This document shows positions 12,762 to 26,404 of a stretch of DNA of 64,000 nt, piece by piece. Made by a program: the position numbers and the translations under genes. The stretch spans positions 18,464,151 through 18,528,150 of the forward strand of contig NC_135563.1 in NCBI RefSeq assembly GCF_964340395.1, written 5' to 3'. The notes beneath the pieces are model-generated. The model did not search any database and had not been told where the DNA came from. It saw nothing but the letters and a program-made list of their open reading frames with translations. Every line of letters starts with the position of its first letter. The stretch's first letter is position 1. This DNA comes from Glandiceps talaboti. Lineage: Eukaryota > Hemichordata > Enteropneusta > Spengelidae.

Positions 12762-15248
12762 TTGGGTAATTGAAAATGAATTATAGGAGGCCGACTTAAT
12801 GAATGTAACAGATGTGATTGTGAAGGTGGAGATTGATACATTTTAGAACAATTGTAAAAGTTGTTTCATGAACGATAGTAGTACAATCTAAAAACAATGT
12901 TGACATTTCCTGATTGTCCACTCACACAAAGGTGATCTTTTCAATGACTTGCTTTCATTTTCTCTAACTCAAAACTCTGTTTCTCAAAAAATAGTATAGC
13001 TTGAATGAACTTAGATGCAGATTTTAATGTTTTATATAGATTTTCTGCATTTTTTTGTTTGAAAAATTTAGTATGGTAGAGAACTCTACAGTGTCAAACT
13101 TTCAGTGAACAACTTTTTATAGCCATAAACCTCACTGTAAGTCAACTGTAATCTTTCACTGGCAAATTTTAAAACTTGAACACTTGACATAAATTCTTGT
13201 ACTTTTATGAACTTTTAGCTTTTTTAAACAGGATTTTAGTTTAGAAGGATTAAACTTGAATTAAAAAGTTGATTAAGCTGAAAACTAATCATCCATATTT
13301 TGTTCATGAAAATTAAACTTCCTCTCACCAAAAATACTACTTCTAGAAGCTATGCATGATTTGAATCAGTAGATCTCTTTCCAAAAGAGGAAGAAATCTT
13401 CAGATTCAAATCCACGGGCAGCCTCTAAACTTCTAAAAATCAGTGAATTTTTGTCTTTATAACTTTTTGTGTCTTTTCAACTTGAACTTGAGTTTAGACT
13501 AGAGTTATTATGTTACACAAAGAAAAAGTTGAGGTCAAAATTTTTGTTGATAGTTTAACAGTTTACAAATTTTTCCTGAAATGAAACTTTTTCATGCCAA
13601 AATTATTTGAGTAGATGTTGACATTTTGGATAAAAAATAGATCAATTTGACAAAAATGAAGTCATCACACTAGATATTATGATGTTAATATGTTATATCT
13701 TGAAAACTATCCCCAGTGTAAGCTGAAAAAACAAAAGGAAGGATATATGAATGGGAAAAGAGAATTTAGTAAAATAAATCACTAGTAAAGCATGTTTTGT
13801 TTTCCAGTTAATGGTTCTAGAGATGACATTTTTTGTGAATGGAAAATGGTTTCACATTCTAATGCTGTCACCTATAATTCTACTTTTCATATATTTGATT
13901 TACGAGCTTTTGTGAGGTGAATATCATGTCATTGAAAAGTTTGTGTGTCTATTGTTTTAATGGAAACTCAGGTACAATAGTAAATGGGTGACAGGCCTCA
14001 TTTACAGGGTTAGTGAGAACTAAAGGCAGGTTGTTATGCAATTTAAATCATTTGTGGATATACTTGGCTTGACAGTTGGTCATTTTTGTTTTGTTTTGTA
14101 TTGATTTATTACACAGATTTATGGCATTGTTTTTAGTGATTTATGTGTTAAGTTATTGTCAACATGGGCATTCACTTGTTGGCCATAAAACAGGTTTCTT
14201 TAGCTAACGTGACACAACATTGATTCGTTTTGTTGTTCCTATTTAGGAGAAGACCGGGCATTTCCGGTTAGTATAGAGTCTATGAAACCGTTCAGATATT
14301 TGTTTGTTAGCGCAATTTTAAGAAATAACAGTAAACAATTAATAGACAAGGGCCAGCTTTAAAACCACAAATATGTATTTTTTTAAAAATTGTAATGACT
14401 ACTTCAAACAAGTAGTTCTATAGAAGGTACTAAATTAATCCTCTTCCTGTTAGTTTTAATCTGTCAGATATTTCATTTTTGGTATTTACATCTCTGAATA
14501 TCAAGAAGCCAAGTCAAGACGGCTTTCTTTGCTACATTTCAGTTGTGACTATTTTTAGTTTAAAATGCCTTCCATAATGTCATTCATTTAAATACATTAA
14601 GCAATAATTGGGGCTGTAGAAGAATTTTCAAGCACCGCAATGAGCCTTCATTTATGTAATCAGACTGGTTTAGTAAATTTTATTGGTTAGAGATGTCCTT
14701 TGATCTGGTAGTAAAATGGAGGGATAACCACCATGGATCCACATAAAACAACTTGAACTTCCTCCCATAAAAGTAGATTACTTTTCACACCATGAAATTC
14801 TAAGTTATTTGACAAGAATATTTACATGTATATTTTTACCAGCCATTGATTGAATTCATTTTAGCATCACAAGTTTCTAACTAGGAAAAGTTCATTTTAA
14901 TGGCTGATACACAAACTACTCATCATGGGGAAAGTTATAAACATTGTGCCTAGCCTGTGTTTTGGTCTTCAGTTTATTTTAGAACTACCGTATATTGAAT
15001 TTTAGTCTTGCGGCTTTAATATGGCTGCCGTGAAAAGTAGCTTTACTGCTGTTTTGACTGTGTTAAAATGGAGGTTATAACTGAGATAAATAAATAGATA
15101 ACAGTGACGAAGTTTATGATTCATAATTTAAATGTAATGCAAGAACGGTTTTATATAGCTATAATGCATTTCGTCTTTACTTACAGTACAGTTTTGAGCA
15201 CCTTCCTATTAAACTTTACATTCAGGGAAAACTCCTCTTCCTCTCAAA

Positions 15249-15810
15249 ATTTTTAGGAATGTTTGACTTTATTTTAGAAAGAGATCATAGAAATAATGTG
15301 TACATATTAACTGGCACCAAAATTTTGGTTTCAAAGTCATCACATTTACTGAAAATCTGATGAAAACTGTGTCAAATTTGTAATTCTCCGACAAAATTAT
15401 ACAATACAAATGAACACGTGAATAAAAATTGTAACAGTACCACTTTCTTATTTCTTGGCAACAATATTTGAATTTTTGCTTCTTTGTAAATTTTTGACAT
15501 GTTTTAATTTCATTCTAGACAGGTCATAGAAATGAAGTGTATACACGAATTGGCTTTAAAAAAATTTGTGTAAGAGTTAATATATTTACAGAAAAATGGT
15601 GTTTCTTTGTCACTTCACTACCAAAAAATATTTGAAGAAATTTCATGCAGGCCTAATTTTTTTGGTACATTTGAACTTTATTTTTAAAAGAAATTACAGA
15701 AATAATGTGTTTGTAAAATTGGTGTCAGAATTTTTGTGTACAAGTGATCATTTTTACTGAAAAATCTCATAAAGATAGTGCCCATTTGTAAATTTTTTCA
15801 TGTCTGGTAG
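15249..15810. repeat. Three decayed copies of an AT-rich repeat
   Basis: Anchors of the form AGAAATAATGTG occur at 15289, 15528 (AGAAATGAAGTG) and 15698. Each is preceded by a TTTATTTTAGAAAG-like segment and followed by an AATTGGTGTC-like segment, then ATTTACTGAAAAAT and a GTCAAATTTGTAAATT-like end. Copies A and C are the closest. Spacing is about 239 and 170 bp. It may be an old tandem duplication or remains of a short interspersed element. No coding capacity. Confidence 0.5.
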
Positions 15811-15857
15811 TGAAGGCGTTTGAGATATGAGTCATTACCACATATTCACTGCATTTG

Positions 15858-15871
15858 ATCACAGCTGTGAT
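15858..15871. promoter_or_regulatory. Perfect palindrome ATCACAGCTGTGAT (E-box)
   Basis: This is a 14-bp perfect palindrome centred on CAGCTG, the E-box type favoured by several bHLH dimers. It is one of about twelve CAGCTG sites in the intron. Function is inferred. Confidence 0.25.
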
Positions 15872-15986
15872 AAAGGCACATACAAAGATGTGTAGATTTT
15901 CATTAATTTAGAACCGTTTTTGTTTTTCAATCAAGTAATAAAAAGAAGATATGAGCATGTCTACTTATTTTTCCAAGAGTAGTAAA

Positions 15987-16006
15987 TTTTTTTTTTTTTT
16001 TTTTTT
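15987..16006. repeat. Poly-T run
   Basis: About 20 uninterrupted T residues. No adjacent target-site duplication or element body was recognised. Confidence 0.9.
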
Positions 16007-16867
16007 ACAAATTCTGTGCGTTGTCAGAATGATGAAACAACATTCCTGTTCAAAATATCAAACAGTTATTGAATTTCAAAATAGTTGGAGATCAGCTGTA
16101 TTTCAACATGGTCATGTGACTTGTTCTGAACACTTTAAGAATGTATAAGATTTAGTCTTGGTGACATCACATTTGCAATTTCTATTTATACCTTACGAAA
16201 GTTGAGCGTCTTATTAACCAGGTCTGTGATTGCATTGTTTGCGGTAATATTAATCTGAATATTCTCAAAAACCCAGAATTAGTTTTCAAACTAAAATTAT
16301 AGAATAACGGAGCGGAAAATGAGTCATTAAGAAAGCAAGGTTAAGATTTGCCTAATGTAGTAACTTGTAAGTACTCCTTCTAATATGACCTCTGACCTCT
16401 TATTGTGAGTGATTCACCTAGGCTTTGTCCCCAGGCCATGTTTAGTAAAGGTCAAATACATGAAAGTGTAATTTTTCTTTTACCTCAAGACATACGGCTC
16501 GTACATTCTTGTAAACATGGTGAAATTACTATAAGAAAAGTGTGATACAATTTTTCTCTCTCTCCATTTTATTAGTTTGTTGCGATCTCCGTACTGTTAA
16601 TTATTAAACTGTGATTTGAATGCGTAAATTTGTCATTTTCATCTGATGTTTGGTTTAGCCATCAATCTTGGTGCTAATGTCACATCTTATGTATTTCATC
16701 ACATAGTCAATGAGATTTTTATGATTGAGAATTTTATCAGGCCTTTGAATAAAAGATGGTATATTGAAGCAGTCAGTGGTGTTTATGTATTGAGCTCGAT
16801 TTCAAATTTGTGTTCGGTCTCTCTCATGGTTTTATTCCTTAAATCATTTGTTCATGGACTCACCAAT

Positions 16868-17045
16868 TCATTCATTCATTTGTTCATTTGTTTGTTTGTT
16901 CATTATTCATTCATCCATCCATTAATTTACTCACTCACTCACTCATTCACTCATTCATTCATGCATCCATCCATCCATTCATTCATTCAATCAATCAGTT
17001 GTTTGCTTATTCTTTCATTCATTCATTCATCCATTCTTTCTTTCT
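16868..17045. repeat. Imperfect (TTCA)n tetranucleotide repeat
   Basis: TTCA/TTCATCCA/CTCA units with many interruptions; the tract is older and less pure than the other microsatellites. It produces an artefactual Ser/His/Phe/Ile-rich 136-codon frame. Confidence 0.93.
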
Positions 17046-17127
17046 CTCTATTCTGATATTTTATCTCATAACACTCAGAAAGTAAGTCAAATCATTGTCA
17101 GACTTGCAAAGAAATCACAACCATTTG

Positions 17128-17141
17128 GTTACCATGGTCAC
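17128..17141. promoter_or_regulatory. RFX X-box-like site GTTACCATGGTCAC
   Basis: 13 of 14 positions match the RFX palindrome GTTRCCATGGYAAC. It lies in otherwise ordinary intron sequence. Binding is inferred from sequence only. Confidence 0.35.
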
Positions 17142-20100
17142 TGTCTATTTTGATATCTGAATGACTAACCAATTTGTAATTCGGTACTTTGAGTTTTCTC
17201 TCACTATTTAAATAAAAAAAACAAGAAAGATAAATATGTATAAACTTTAAAAATGTAAACTTACGATTTTTAATTTTAGAGTGTTGATCTAAGTGAATGT
17301 TATAATAATCATATTTAACAAATTAGGAGTTGATCGTTTTTTTGGGGAAGGTTTAGTTTTCAAGATAGCTCAGGGAAAAGGGAAGCTTTGTATTAGAAGA
17401 TAAATACTTGAGACTAATCTGCTAATAGTAGAAACCCCTCCAAATAGATTAAACACATTATTAAAGAATCTTGGAGAGTTGAGGGTGTGTTTGAGTGGCG
17501 AAATCATGAATGGCTTTGTAATTATTATGCTCAAGTGTCAATACTTCTTTTTAAAAAACCCCTCATCATCTATGTCTGTATTGTTGGCAGGTTCTCCAGT
17601 GTTGCTTTGTGTCTCTCTCTGTGTGTGTGTGCCAAGCTTTTGTTGTTATTATTTAGCCAAGAGGTGTGAAGTTATAAGTAAGTGATAATTGAGAGGTAAA
17701 GTCTTTAGACTGGCACTGTGTGTAGGTCCTAGATGAGATCCAAATGAACACCACATATTAATAACTACTCTTCAACCAAGGAAGAAATACTGAGGTAGCG
17801 TGTGTATCAGGTGATTAGGAATTAATTCCATGTCTGTTGGATTATTTAACTCCTACTGTTGTATTTAATAGCTTGGATGTCTCATCTACAAACATGTAAC
17901 CCCAAGACAAGCAAATTGGAAAAAAAATAGCGAGATAGATTTCTAAAAAGAATGTATTTCTTCAGAAATTTTTGTGAATATTGAAGATCGTTTGCATTTT
18001 TTCCCTTAAATCTTAAATCTGTCAAATTTTTCTAAAGGATTTGTTTCTTTAGGGAATTTAGTGAACAATAACAAAAAATAATGTCACTACCTACATAGAG
18101 ATATATTACCAATTTGACACATTTCTGTTCCACTGAATAATTTTGCAAATTTATATCCTTATCACAAGTGAATCTTCAAAAAAACTTGATAACCAGTAAA
18201 ATTTATTTTTTTAAAAATCCAAATTTATTTAATAAAATCAAATTCATAAATTATTGAAATGTTAGGTTTTCTTTTAATGACTTAGTTATCACCTACGGAG
18301 TCTTTGTTTGACAATTATAAGACAAATTTTAAAAACCGGCAGATTTATGAAAGGAAATGTTCGTGATTATTTTAGAGATTTTTTAAATTATTGAAATGTT
18401 ACCGTTACAGTTGTTGGTTTTATAGTATCAAAGACAAGGGCTTCTTTTAACCAGGATAAATTGGACGCAATTCTTGAAACTTACAGATTTTTGAGGCGGG
18501 GATCATATATCTGTTGAATATTGCATTATTTAAAAATATCAAAATTATCAGCAGATTTCCTTAACTTGATAGTCTCACCATGTTAGCTAAAATTTGTACG
18601 CATCACAGATAGATTTTATTTAAAACTTTAAAATAAAATAGGGTTATATGATACTTACAAGATTATTTTCAGTATATCTTGAAAATAAGAAAAAATTTGA
18701 ATTCCATAACGTCTTAATAACAGTAAAACTGGAATTTCTAGGAAAAAAAGGCTGGTCATATTCATTCAACTAGAATATGGATGATTTACGAAATGTGAAT
18801 TAAAGAAGAAAACACAACTTATTTTATTTACAAAATGGTGTTTACAAAAAAACAATACCTGCTTGTCTGATATATCTGAAAATTGAGAAATATATCGATT
18901 TTACAGTTCCGACATCTAGAAAACAATATTCAAAGAATTTAAGAAATCCACACAATTTTGAAACTGATGGAAAACAACTACTAATGTTCTGTCCTGAACA
19001 AATTTGATGAATTCAATCAAAAATTGTGAAATAATTTGTGATGAGTGAATTAAGTGCTTCCATGGTAATACTAGATAACTATGCAAATAAATTAGGTGAT
19101 ATTAAAGTGTAGATCAGATACATTATCGCGTTGATGATGGTGATAATTTTTGTGAAAATTTAATACGATCTATTAAAATGAGAAAAGTACACAGTTGTGT
19201 TTGGTAATATTTCATTTGTCGTGTTCATTTAAGCAGTGTTTCTGCACCTGTCTGCCAATTAATAGCTAGTAATTTTCACTTTGTGTTTATTGGACTTAGG
19301 CAGTACTATTTCTATTATTAACTTGATTTAGGTATGATCACAGATAATTATTACAACATCATGCCCTTCTTTTTACCATCAACCCTCCCTTGGCTATTTT
19401 TTTTCTTCTGTAAACTTACTTGGTGTTGTTGAGATGTCAGAGCAGTGTTGTCTACATGTAAAATATTTTTTATTGTGGCTCCGACTTGCTATTGACTTAT
19501 CTTTTGACGACAGGTTCTCGGCCATGTTTCTAGTAATAGCCTGAAATTAGAAGCTTTTAAAGGCCATTACTTTGTGAACTCACAAAGACTTAGCACCAGA
19601 ATGAGACGTAATGAAATTTACTAATGCTGTATTAAAACCCATTTATGTTATTCTTTCTGATGTGTTCTCTTTTTGTGTCGGTGTCAGTAAGTATAGCTGT
19701 AGTTATGGCTTAATCAAGGCTGATGACTGTTATTGGATTGGCCTGGGATAAGATACTAGGCAACAGAACACCACTTACACCTATCATTCAATTAACTTTA
19801 CTGCAATTACTACAAAATAATAACCTTTCCCCACAACCCCCCACCTTAAATACATAAAAAGAAAACAAAAATCCCACACTGTAGTTTAGAAAATTCATGA
19901 AGCATTTAATACATTTGATTCTGAAATCTATATATACACTGTAACAAGAAATAGGACATGCTCACCTGACAAACATCTGCCCCAAAAAATATTATTTAAA
20001 AATCTAACTTTATGAAGATTACAAGAAGAAACCCTTTTGTGGACGTTGTAGTATATGGGATTCTGAAGGGGTCATCATGCAACCTTTCTTGTATCACACC

Positions 20101-23100
20101 AAAACAATAACAAACAAACAAAAGTAAACTGGTTTGCTAAAAGTTGAGTGAAAGGTTATTTTAAAACGTGCGTACAGGAACAATCGCCCTTGACAAACAG
20201 CAATCTCTCAAGTAATCATTATAACTGAACTTTTGTTGAAACGTTGGCGAGTAATTCATCACCTTGTTTTGAATGCAGTAACGCCTCAGTGGTTTGTCTC
20301 CACACAAACGGCTGCTGCATGTATTACCATCCCCATTCTGGTCTTAATGGAAGTCCAGTGGGCACCTTGAAACATAATGTTTTCTGGACCCTTGAGCTCT
20401 TGAAAAATCAGTCACAAAATACACAAAGACTCATTCCATTTGTCACTTTCCACACATGTGAATTATTTTTAACAGACTCAACGGCGATGTTCTCTCTTTG
20501 GTGAACTCCCAATTTAGTGAGCAGGAATGAACTGCATCATATGACTTCTACTCAGTGCCTGCTATTTTGTATATACCAACCAAACTACAAATGCTATTGG
20601 CTGTGAATTTTATTACCCGATACCCACATATTTTACCTTCAATAATCCACCATTTTGGAAAACCACATTTAGATAAGAGCATGGAACAATACATTCTGTT
20701 CAAAACAATTTCTGAAAAATCATTAGTTTCAATTTTTGGTCACAAAATAATTTAATTTTGACTAGAAGTAATATATTTTATATGTAGCATTTTCAGTCAG
20801 TGTTGCAATACTTACTATTTGACATGAAGACCTTCAGTTCTACTTGTGCTGATTTTTATCCGGTTCTTTTCACCACGATAGATATCTTGATTGATGTAAA
20901 ATTTCTGTGAAAATCCTCATATATATCACCTCTTGATGAACTTTCTGACTAAAATCGTCTCCAAGGTGACTAAAATAACAGTTTTCGATTGATTTGTGTT
21001 GCCAAAGTGTGAAAAATTAGTCAAATAAATTGCGAGTGAAAGTGAAATTTTATTTTATAGACAGGATGACTTTGTGACAAAGTCAGCCCAAATGTTCAAC
21101 ACCAGAATGGTCTTGTCTTGTATTTCGCTATTAATGACATTAATGATATGAATGCATTCAAGTGAATGGTTTTGTTCCAGTGCCCATATGTCAGCCAGCT
21201 AGCCAAATGGACTTGGGACTCTTCTGACAGTCAGTCCCTATCTCTAGCTAGTAAGCCATTAAAATGGTAAAATCAGTATTGTTTATTTTAAAAATGACAA
21301 ATACAGTAATAGTGTGAGGCTAATCTTATTAATTTTTAAAGAGAGACTTTCTTCTGGCCATTAAGAAACCCAACTGTCAGCGAATATTCTTATTTTCTCA
21401 ACCCGTACGTTCATACCAATCTACATCCTATTTAAATACAAAACTATTTTTCTGGCAGCCAAGTGGAGATCATGTTGAAGCTGTTTGGTGTTTTTTTTTT
21501 GTAGTGGTGATCATCGAAGTGTTCAGCTTTTGTTATTAAAGTCTTGGTACTTGTTGAACAGTGTATTTGAGTCCAGTGAACTGAGGGATTTCCTCTCTGT
21601 GGAATTCCAGTATCTTTTGATCCAGCAGTCAGATTTGACGGCAAGTGGTGTGAGATTTTAGATCGATAGAATTATCATGGAAGTGATGAAAACTCAATTT
21701 CATTGCATTACTTTTCATCTGGTCGGCTGTAAAATAAATGTTTTGGTAGTTGTCGCACAGCATATGCCCTAGTGTGTCACCCCTATTAAGAAATGGAATG
21801 ACCCTATTGGAAATGTAGTTGGGCTCAGGTGATATCGTTAATTGCTCTATGCATGTTAAACCACTTTATGGCCTGTTAAAGATTCAATTGTGCAGCATGC
21901 GTGCCATTCTGCGTGAGCTTATCCACTCCCCAGTTTGGGCTGCAAATTACATTAGGCGGTACAATTTGGTCAAATTGCCAGCACGGTCACCAGGCTTAGA
22001 TGTTAGGTGCCAGGCATCAGGAACGCATCCTTTTCCCCTCTGTGTGCTCCGTGGCTAATTTTGATTCCCTGTTGTGGTATCATGATTAGCTAAACTTATT
22101 TATGTGTGCTTTTTAACTCACTGAGCCCAGTGTGGTTGCTATGTATGTAAGCAAGCATGGACTCGGCTCACTTCACCTACTAGCTAGATGTACGATTTTG
22201 CTCACAACATGAAACCCTATTCATATCAACTGTACCACGTACGCTGTGTCGGTATATAAGAAAGATAGTAAGCTTTGATAACTGCAAAGGTAAACACTAC
22301 AGAAAATCAAATCTGATAAATGAGGACGGCAAGAATGAGGTCTAGTAATGTGTACACTGTGCATTAATACTACCAGAATGGTAAGCCGACTACCTTCCGG
22401 TGTGTATAAATATGATGACAGGCGAACCTTGCATTTCCAGATGGATGCATTTTGTGGAAGGTGGATTCTGTTCCATTGTTTTTCCTGAAGAACAAGCTCT
22501 ACCCTTTAACCATCCTGGATATTATCATAACAAAGACTTCATATCCATGGTTTTTTTTTTTTCCCAAAATTGAATTTTATCAAATTGTATAACAATAGTG
22601 TATATGTAGTAGCTTCAATTTTACTTTAGCAAATTAATCAATCTCAAATTTAAAAATGAGCCAAAATTATTAATTTTAATGCGTTTCTGAAAATTTGACC
22701 ACATTTTCGAATTGGAATTGATCGTACATACACATTGATTTTTGAATTTTTTAAATAGATAAGTCCTCGTATGACTGAAAAGTTGACTATAAAATTGAAT
22801 GGAATCAAAGATGACCTGACTTTACAGATATTAATGTTTTTGATTGCAGATAGAGTTGCAAACAAAACAGACATAAATTATTTATAGTAATTTGTGAGAA
22901 TCATCTTCTTTGTACAAACACATCGTGACTCTCATCCTGGATGTGTGTCTGGCACAAAAGTGTAATTTCACTGGAAATAAAATGTTTGTTCTATACATGA
23001 TCTCATCCTTCAGCCAACAGAGGAGATATACTCTGCATTAGACAAATATTATTTCATTGCGGCGGGGAGAGGCCTACCGTCTTTCTTATAGTAACAGGCT

Positions 23101-25307
23101 ATAATTCATATACGTAGTATGCTTGTAAATATTGATGTAGGGATGGTTAGATTCTCCATCGTTTTCTCAGTCTCTCTCATCCTGTACTTCAGTCAGGTTT
23201 TTCTTGGGAGTAAAGAAAAGATTTGAAAGATAACGACACAAAAAAAAATGTGTTTCATTCACTGAATCAGTATGATGGTCGGTGTACAGTGTAGTTCACA
23301 TTGAATTATGGACAGAAGGAAGTGTATGAGTAAACATGAGTCAGGTTTAGGATTCAGTTAAACACTAAACTTCACAAGTATGAGATGTACTCGTTACCGG
23401 ATATTCTAATTTTTAGACATTTGGTCAGGATTTGGAGGTAAACTCTGGCATCAGTTTCAAAGTTTGTCAGGTTGTAGGTAATACATACTCCAGAGGCAAT
23501 TACCAGTGTTTCTTTAGCTGATTTATGGATTAACTGGAGTTTTCCTGTCAAAAAGCTGCTCCTATTGTATGTATCCTGTGTCAAACTACGGCTTCATCTA
23601 TAATTCAGGCACATGGATGCAGATTTCTTAATAATTCACTAGCAATTTTATCCTCTCTCGCTGAAGATGAGCTGATTAGCATTTTGCATATAAATATAAG
23701 AGCTTTTTTTTTGGACGGAAAAAAAGTCTTAAGAGTAGAATAAGATAAAAACAAGGAAAGTGGTTGTACACCAAATTACCAAGACCAAGCTAGCTATCAA
23801 GTGAAGATGACTTGTAAACTGGTGTGAAACGATGATTTATCATAATTTTGTCCATGATCATTCATCAAGACTCGCACGATGTCATTAAGCCTGCTATCAG
23901 AGCCTATTCTTCAAAATTTATATGATTATAAATGAATGCATAAGGGGAAGGTAAAAGGATGCTATGAGGCACTGCAGGGCTCCTCATTGACTCATTTTGG
24001 ACAAACAGACATACTGACCTTTCACTTTCCCTATCTTGTCATATTAATTTTCCAAAATGTTTACATTTTTCCCCAGAATTTTGAATTTTTGAAACATTTT
24101 TTCATGCACTATGATCATCAGAAGGGTATTTTACTTATCTGATCCTAAATGGACCTCAAATTTATTCAAAATTTCATCAACCACAAAAAAAGTGTCAGTT
24201 GTTGTTTTCAAAACATCAGATGGCAGGCATTTCAGCTTGGTGGCAGGAAAAGCAGGCAAATTATAGAATATCTCTCCAGTCAGGAAGTAGCAAATTGCTA
24301 GGCTAGGTGTGAAGTATGATGGTATAAATATTGTCCCCTGTGAAGAGAAATAAGCTACAAGTCTTCAGTTCAAATTACCTGAAGGTTGCAGTTGATCAAG
24401 GATAATGAGACTAATACTTGGCAGACATCAGGGGCTGACCACCACAGTGGACTAATTATTTGTCAGAGTTAGCTCCCCTGACTGTCATTAACGAGTCAAT
24501 CTTGTGGCAAAATTACTAATTATTAGTACATAGAGGAGACTAGGGTGTGAAGTCAGATAATTGATTGTGAAAGTTTAGACTCTATAGATTTGATGTGCCT
24601 ATAGACTTTATAAATTTGATGTACCTAATGCATCTCTTTTTTTTATCATTTTCAAAAAAAAGGTGAAATTATATTATGGATTTTGTGAAGATGACCAATT
24701 CTGATAAGTGGTTTGGCCTCAAAATTATCTCAAAATAGTTATAAGGAGATCACATTTGCATATCATTCTTAGTGAGAAAATTTGCTATAAAAATTTTAGT
24801 CCAAATTTTTTTTAATTTTGGTAATTTTTGCAAAATTTTACCTTCATTTTAGATCCTTTCATTGTTGCTAGGTCTATCTAGCCATTTCCAATATCAACTT
24901 TTATCATAAAATAACTAAATTTTATGTAATTTTATTTGTGAAATATGATGCACTTAGATATTGAATTGAAGATTTTGGATGACAAAATAACTGAAATTAA
25001 CCAGAATTGTTGGAAATATATGATTTATTATTTTGAGTATAGTTTGAAAGTCTGCTGAATGCAGTGGTTTAGAAAGGCTTCCGATTCTTATGAAATTAAA
25101 TTTAATGGAGAATTATGAATTGATATGATAATTGATTTTATTGTGTATTCACTTCATCCATTTGTAATTTGAATCTCCACATATAGGGTTTCACCTACTT
25201 GACTACTAATTTACAGACACAAAGCTGGTGGCATCTGGGTTGTTCACTTTGTAGTTCACAATTACTGAATCTTTAGATTTTGAAATAAACTTTCAAGTAG
25301 TGCATAG
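17142..25307. other. Intron sequence, mostly featureless
   Basis: AT-rich sequence with scattered homopolymer runs. Two blocks are compositionally richer and more complex than their surroundings: about 20160-20520 and about 21810-22070. Neither resembles a COE exon or a known RNA. They are the places I would first test for conservation. Confidence 0.4.
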
Positions 25308-25371
25308 CAGTCAGTCAGTCAGTCAGTCAGTCAGTCAGTCAGTCAGTCAGACAGTCAGTCAGTCAGTCAGT

Positions 25372-25404
<33 letters not shown>

Positions 25405-25470
25405 CAAGAGAGAGAGGGAGAGAGAGAAAGGCAGACAGACACAGACAGACACACAGACACAAAGAAAGAC
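25308..25470. repeat. Compound microsatellite (AGTC)n-(GA)n-(CAGA)n
   Basis: About 67 bp of AGTC units, then an interrupted GA tract, then CAGACA units, then GGGGT repeats to about 25490. The Arg-Glu-rich and Ser-Leu-rich open frames here are artefacts. Confidence 0.95.
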
Positions 25471-26382
25471 ATAGGGTGGGGTGGGGTGGGGAGAATAGAA
25501 ATTATGGTAAAATGTACAAAATTACTAAAGAAAAGTTTTTTTTTATATTTAAACTTATAAATGAAATAGATAAAAGTAATATTAACCACCACACATGGAT
25601 AGATAAGTGTTGTAAAAAAATATTGAAATGCAACATTGTATAATTTAGAACAACCAAATTTACAATTTATTTAAATAAATCTACAAATATTACAGTTTAG
25701 TAAAATCATATCTTATTCACTCAAGTGATGAAAAGTTTCCCCGATACAAAATATTTAAAAATAAAAAATTTAGAGTTGCACTAATATTTACTATAACCAT
25801 CAACCATTGAAAATTTAACGATGTAAGACAAACAGTTCATAGCCTTACAGTGAGCAAAACCTACCAACAGATGTTAGGCACCAGAAATTACATTTGACTG
25901 AACTGATTATCAGAAATAGTACTGGCAAATATTGCTGAAAATTTATGACAAACACAGAAAATGAGTATTTGAGACCTAGGGGTGTACACATTATAGTATA
26001 ACCGTCGTAGCTGTCATGGTTAAACTTATTGAAGAGCCTATAAATCAAAAATTTTTACTTCCTTCAGTAAACTCTTTAGATTAAAATTGAAGGAAATATT
26101 ATCATCAGAGTGGAAAATTAAAAGTGTCATCAAGTTCCTGCTGTGTATGTGTCCCTCTACTTTGATATGTACTACAAAGCTGTATTTCTCATAAATTTTG
26201 AATTTTTTGAAAATTCATGACTTTAATTTCAGTCAGTATCAGACTCTTAAAAATGTTAACAGCAATGGAACCTTTGAATTTTTTTTTTATTTCTGCAAAA
26301 TTGATTCAGAATTTTTCCAAAATAACTTCTACTTATTGTAAGATGTGAGTTTATTCTTTCTTAACTTTTATCGTGCACTTCT

Positions 26383-26404
26383 CCCCCCCCCCCAAAAAAA
26401 AAAA
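26383..26404. repeat. Poly-C then poly-A run
   Basis: Eleven C followed by about eleven A. No element boundary is evident. Confidence 0.9.

Noticed and set aside
14249-14268. Possible 20-nt microexon (TTTAG before, gttagt after) with an ETS-like TTTCCGGT
   Set aside because: It would not encode the expected COE continuation and would shift frame; taken as a chance splice-like pair.
16646-17085. 136-codon and 65-codon + strand frames rich in Ser, His, Phe and Ile
   Set aside because: Most of the length is the imperfect TTCA repeat.
25371-25643. Arg/Glu-rich and Ser/Leu-rich frames
   Set aside because: Translations of the compound GA/CAGA microsatellite.
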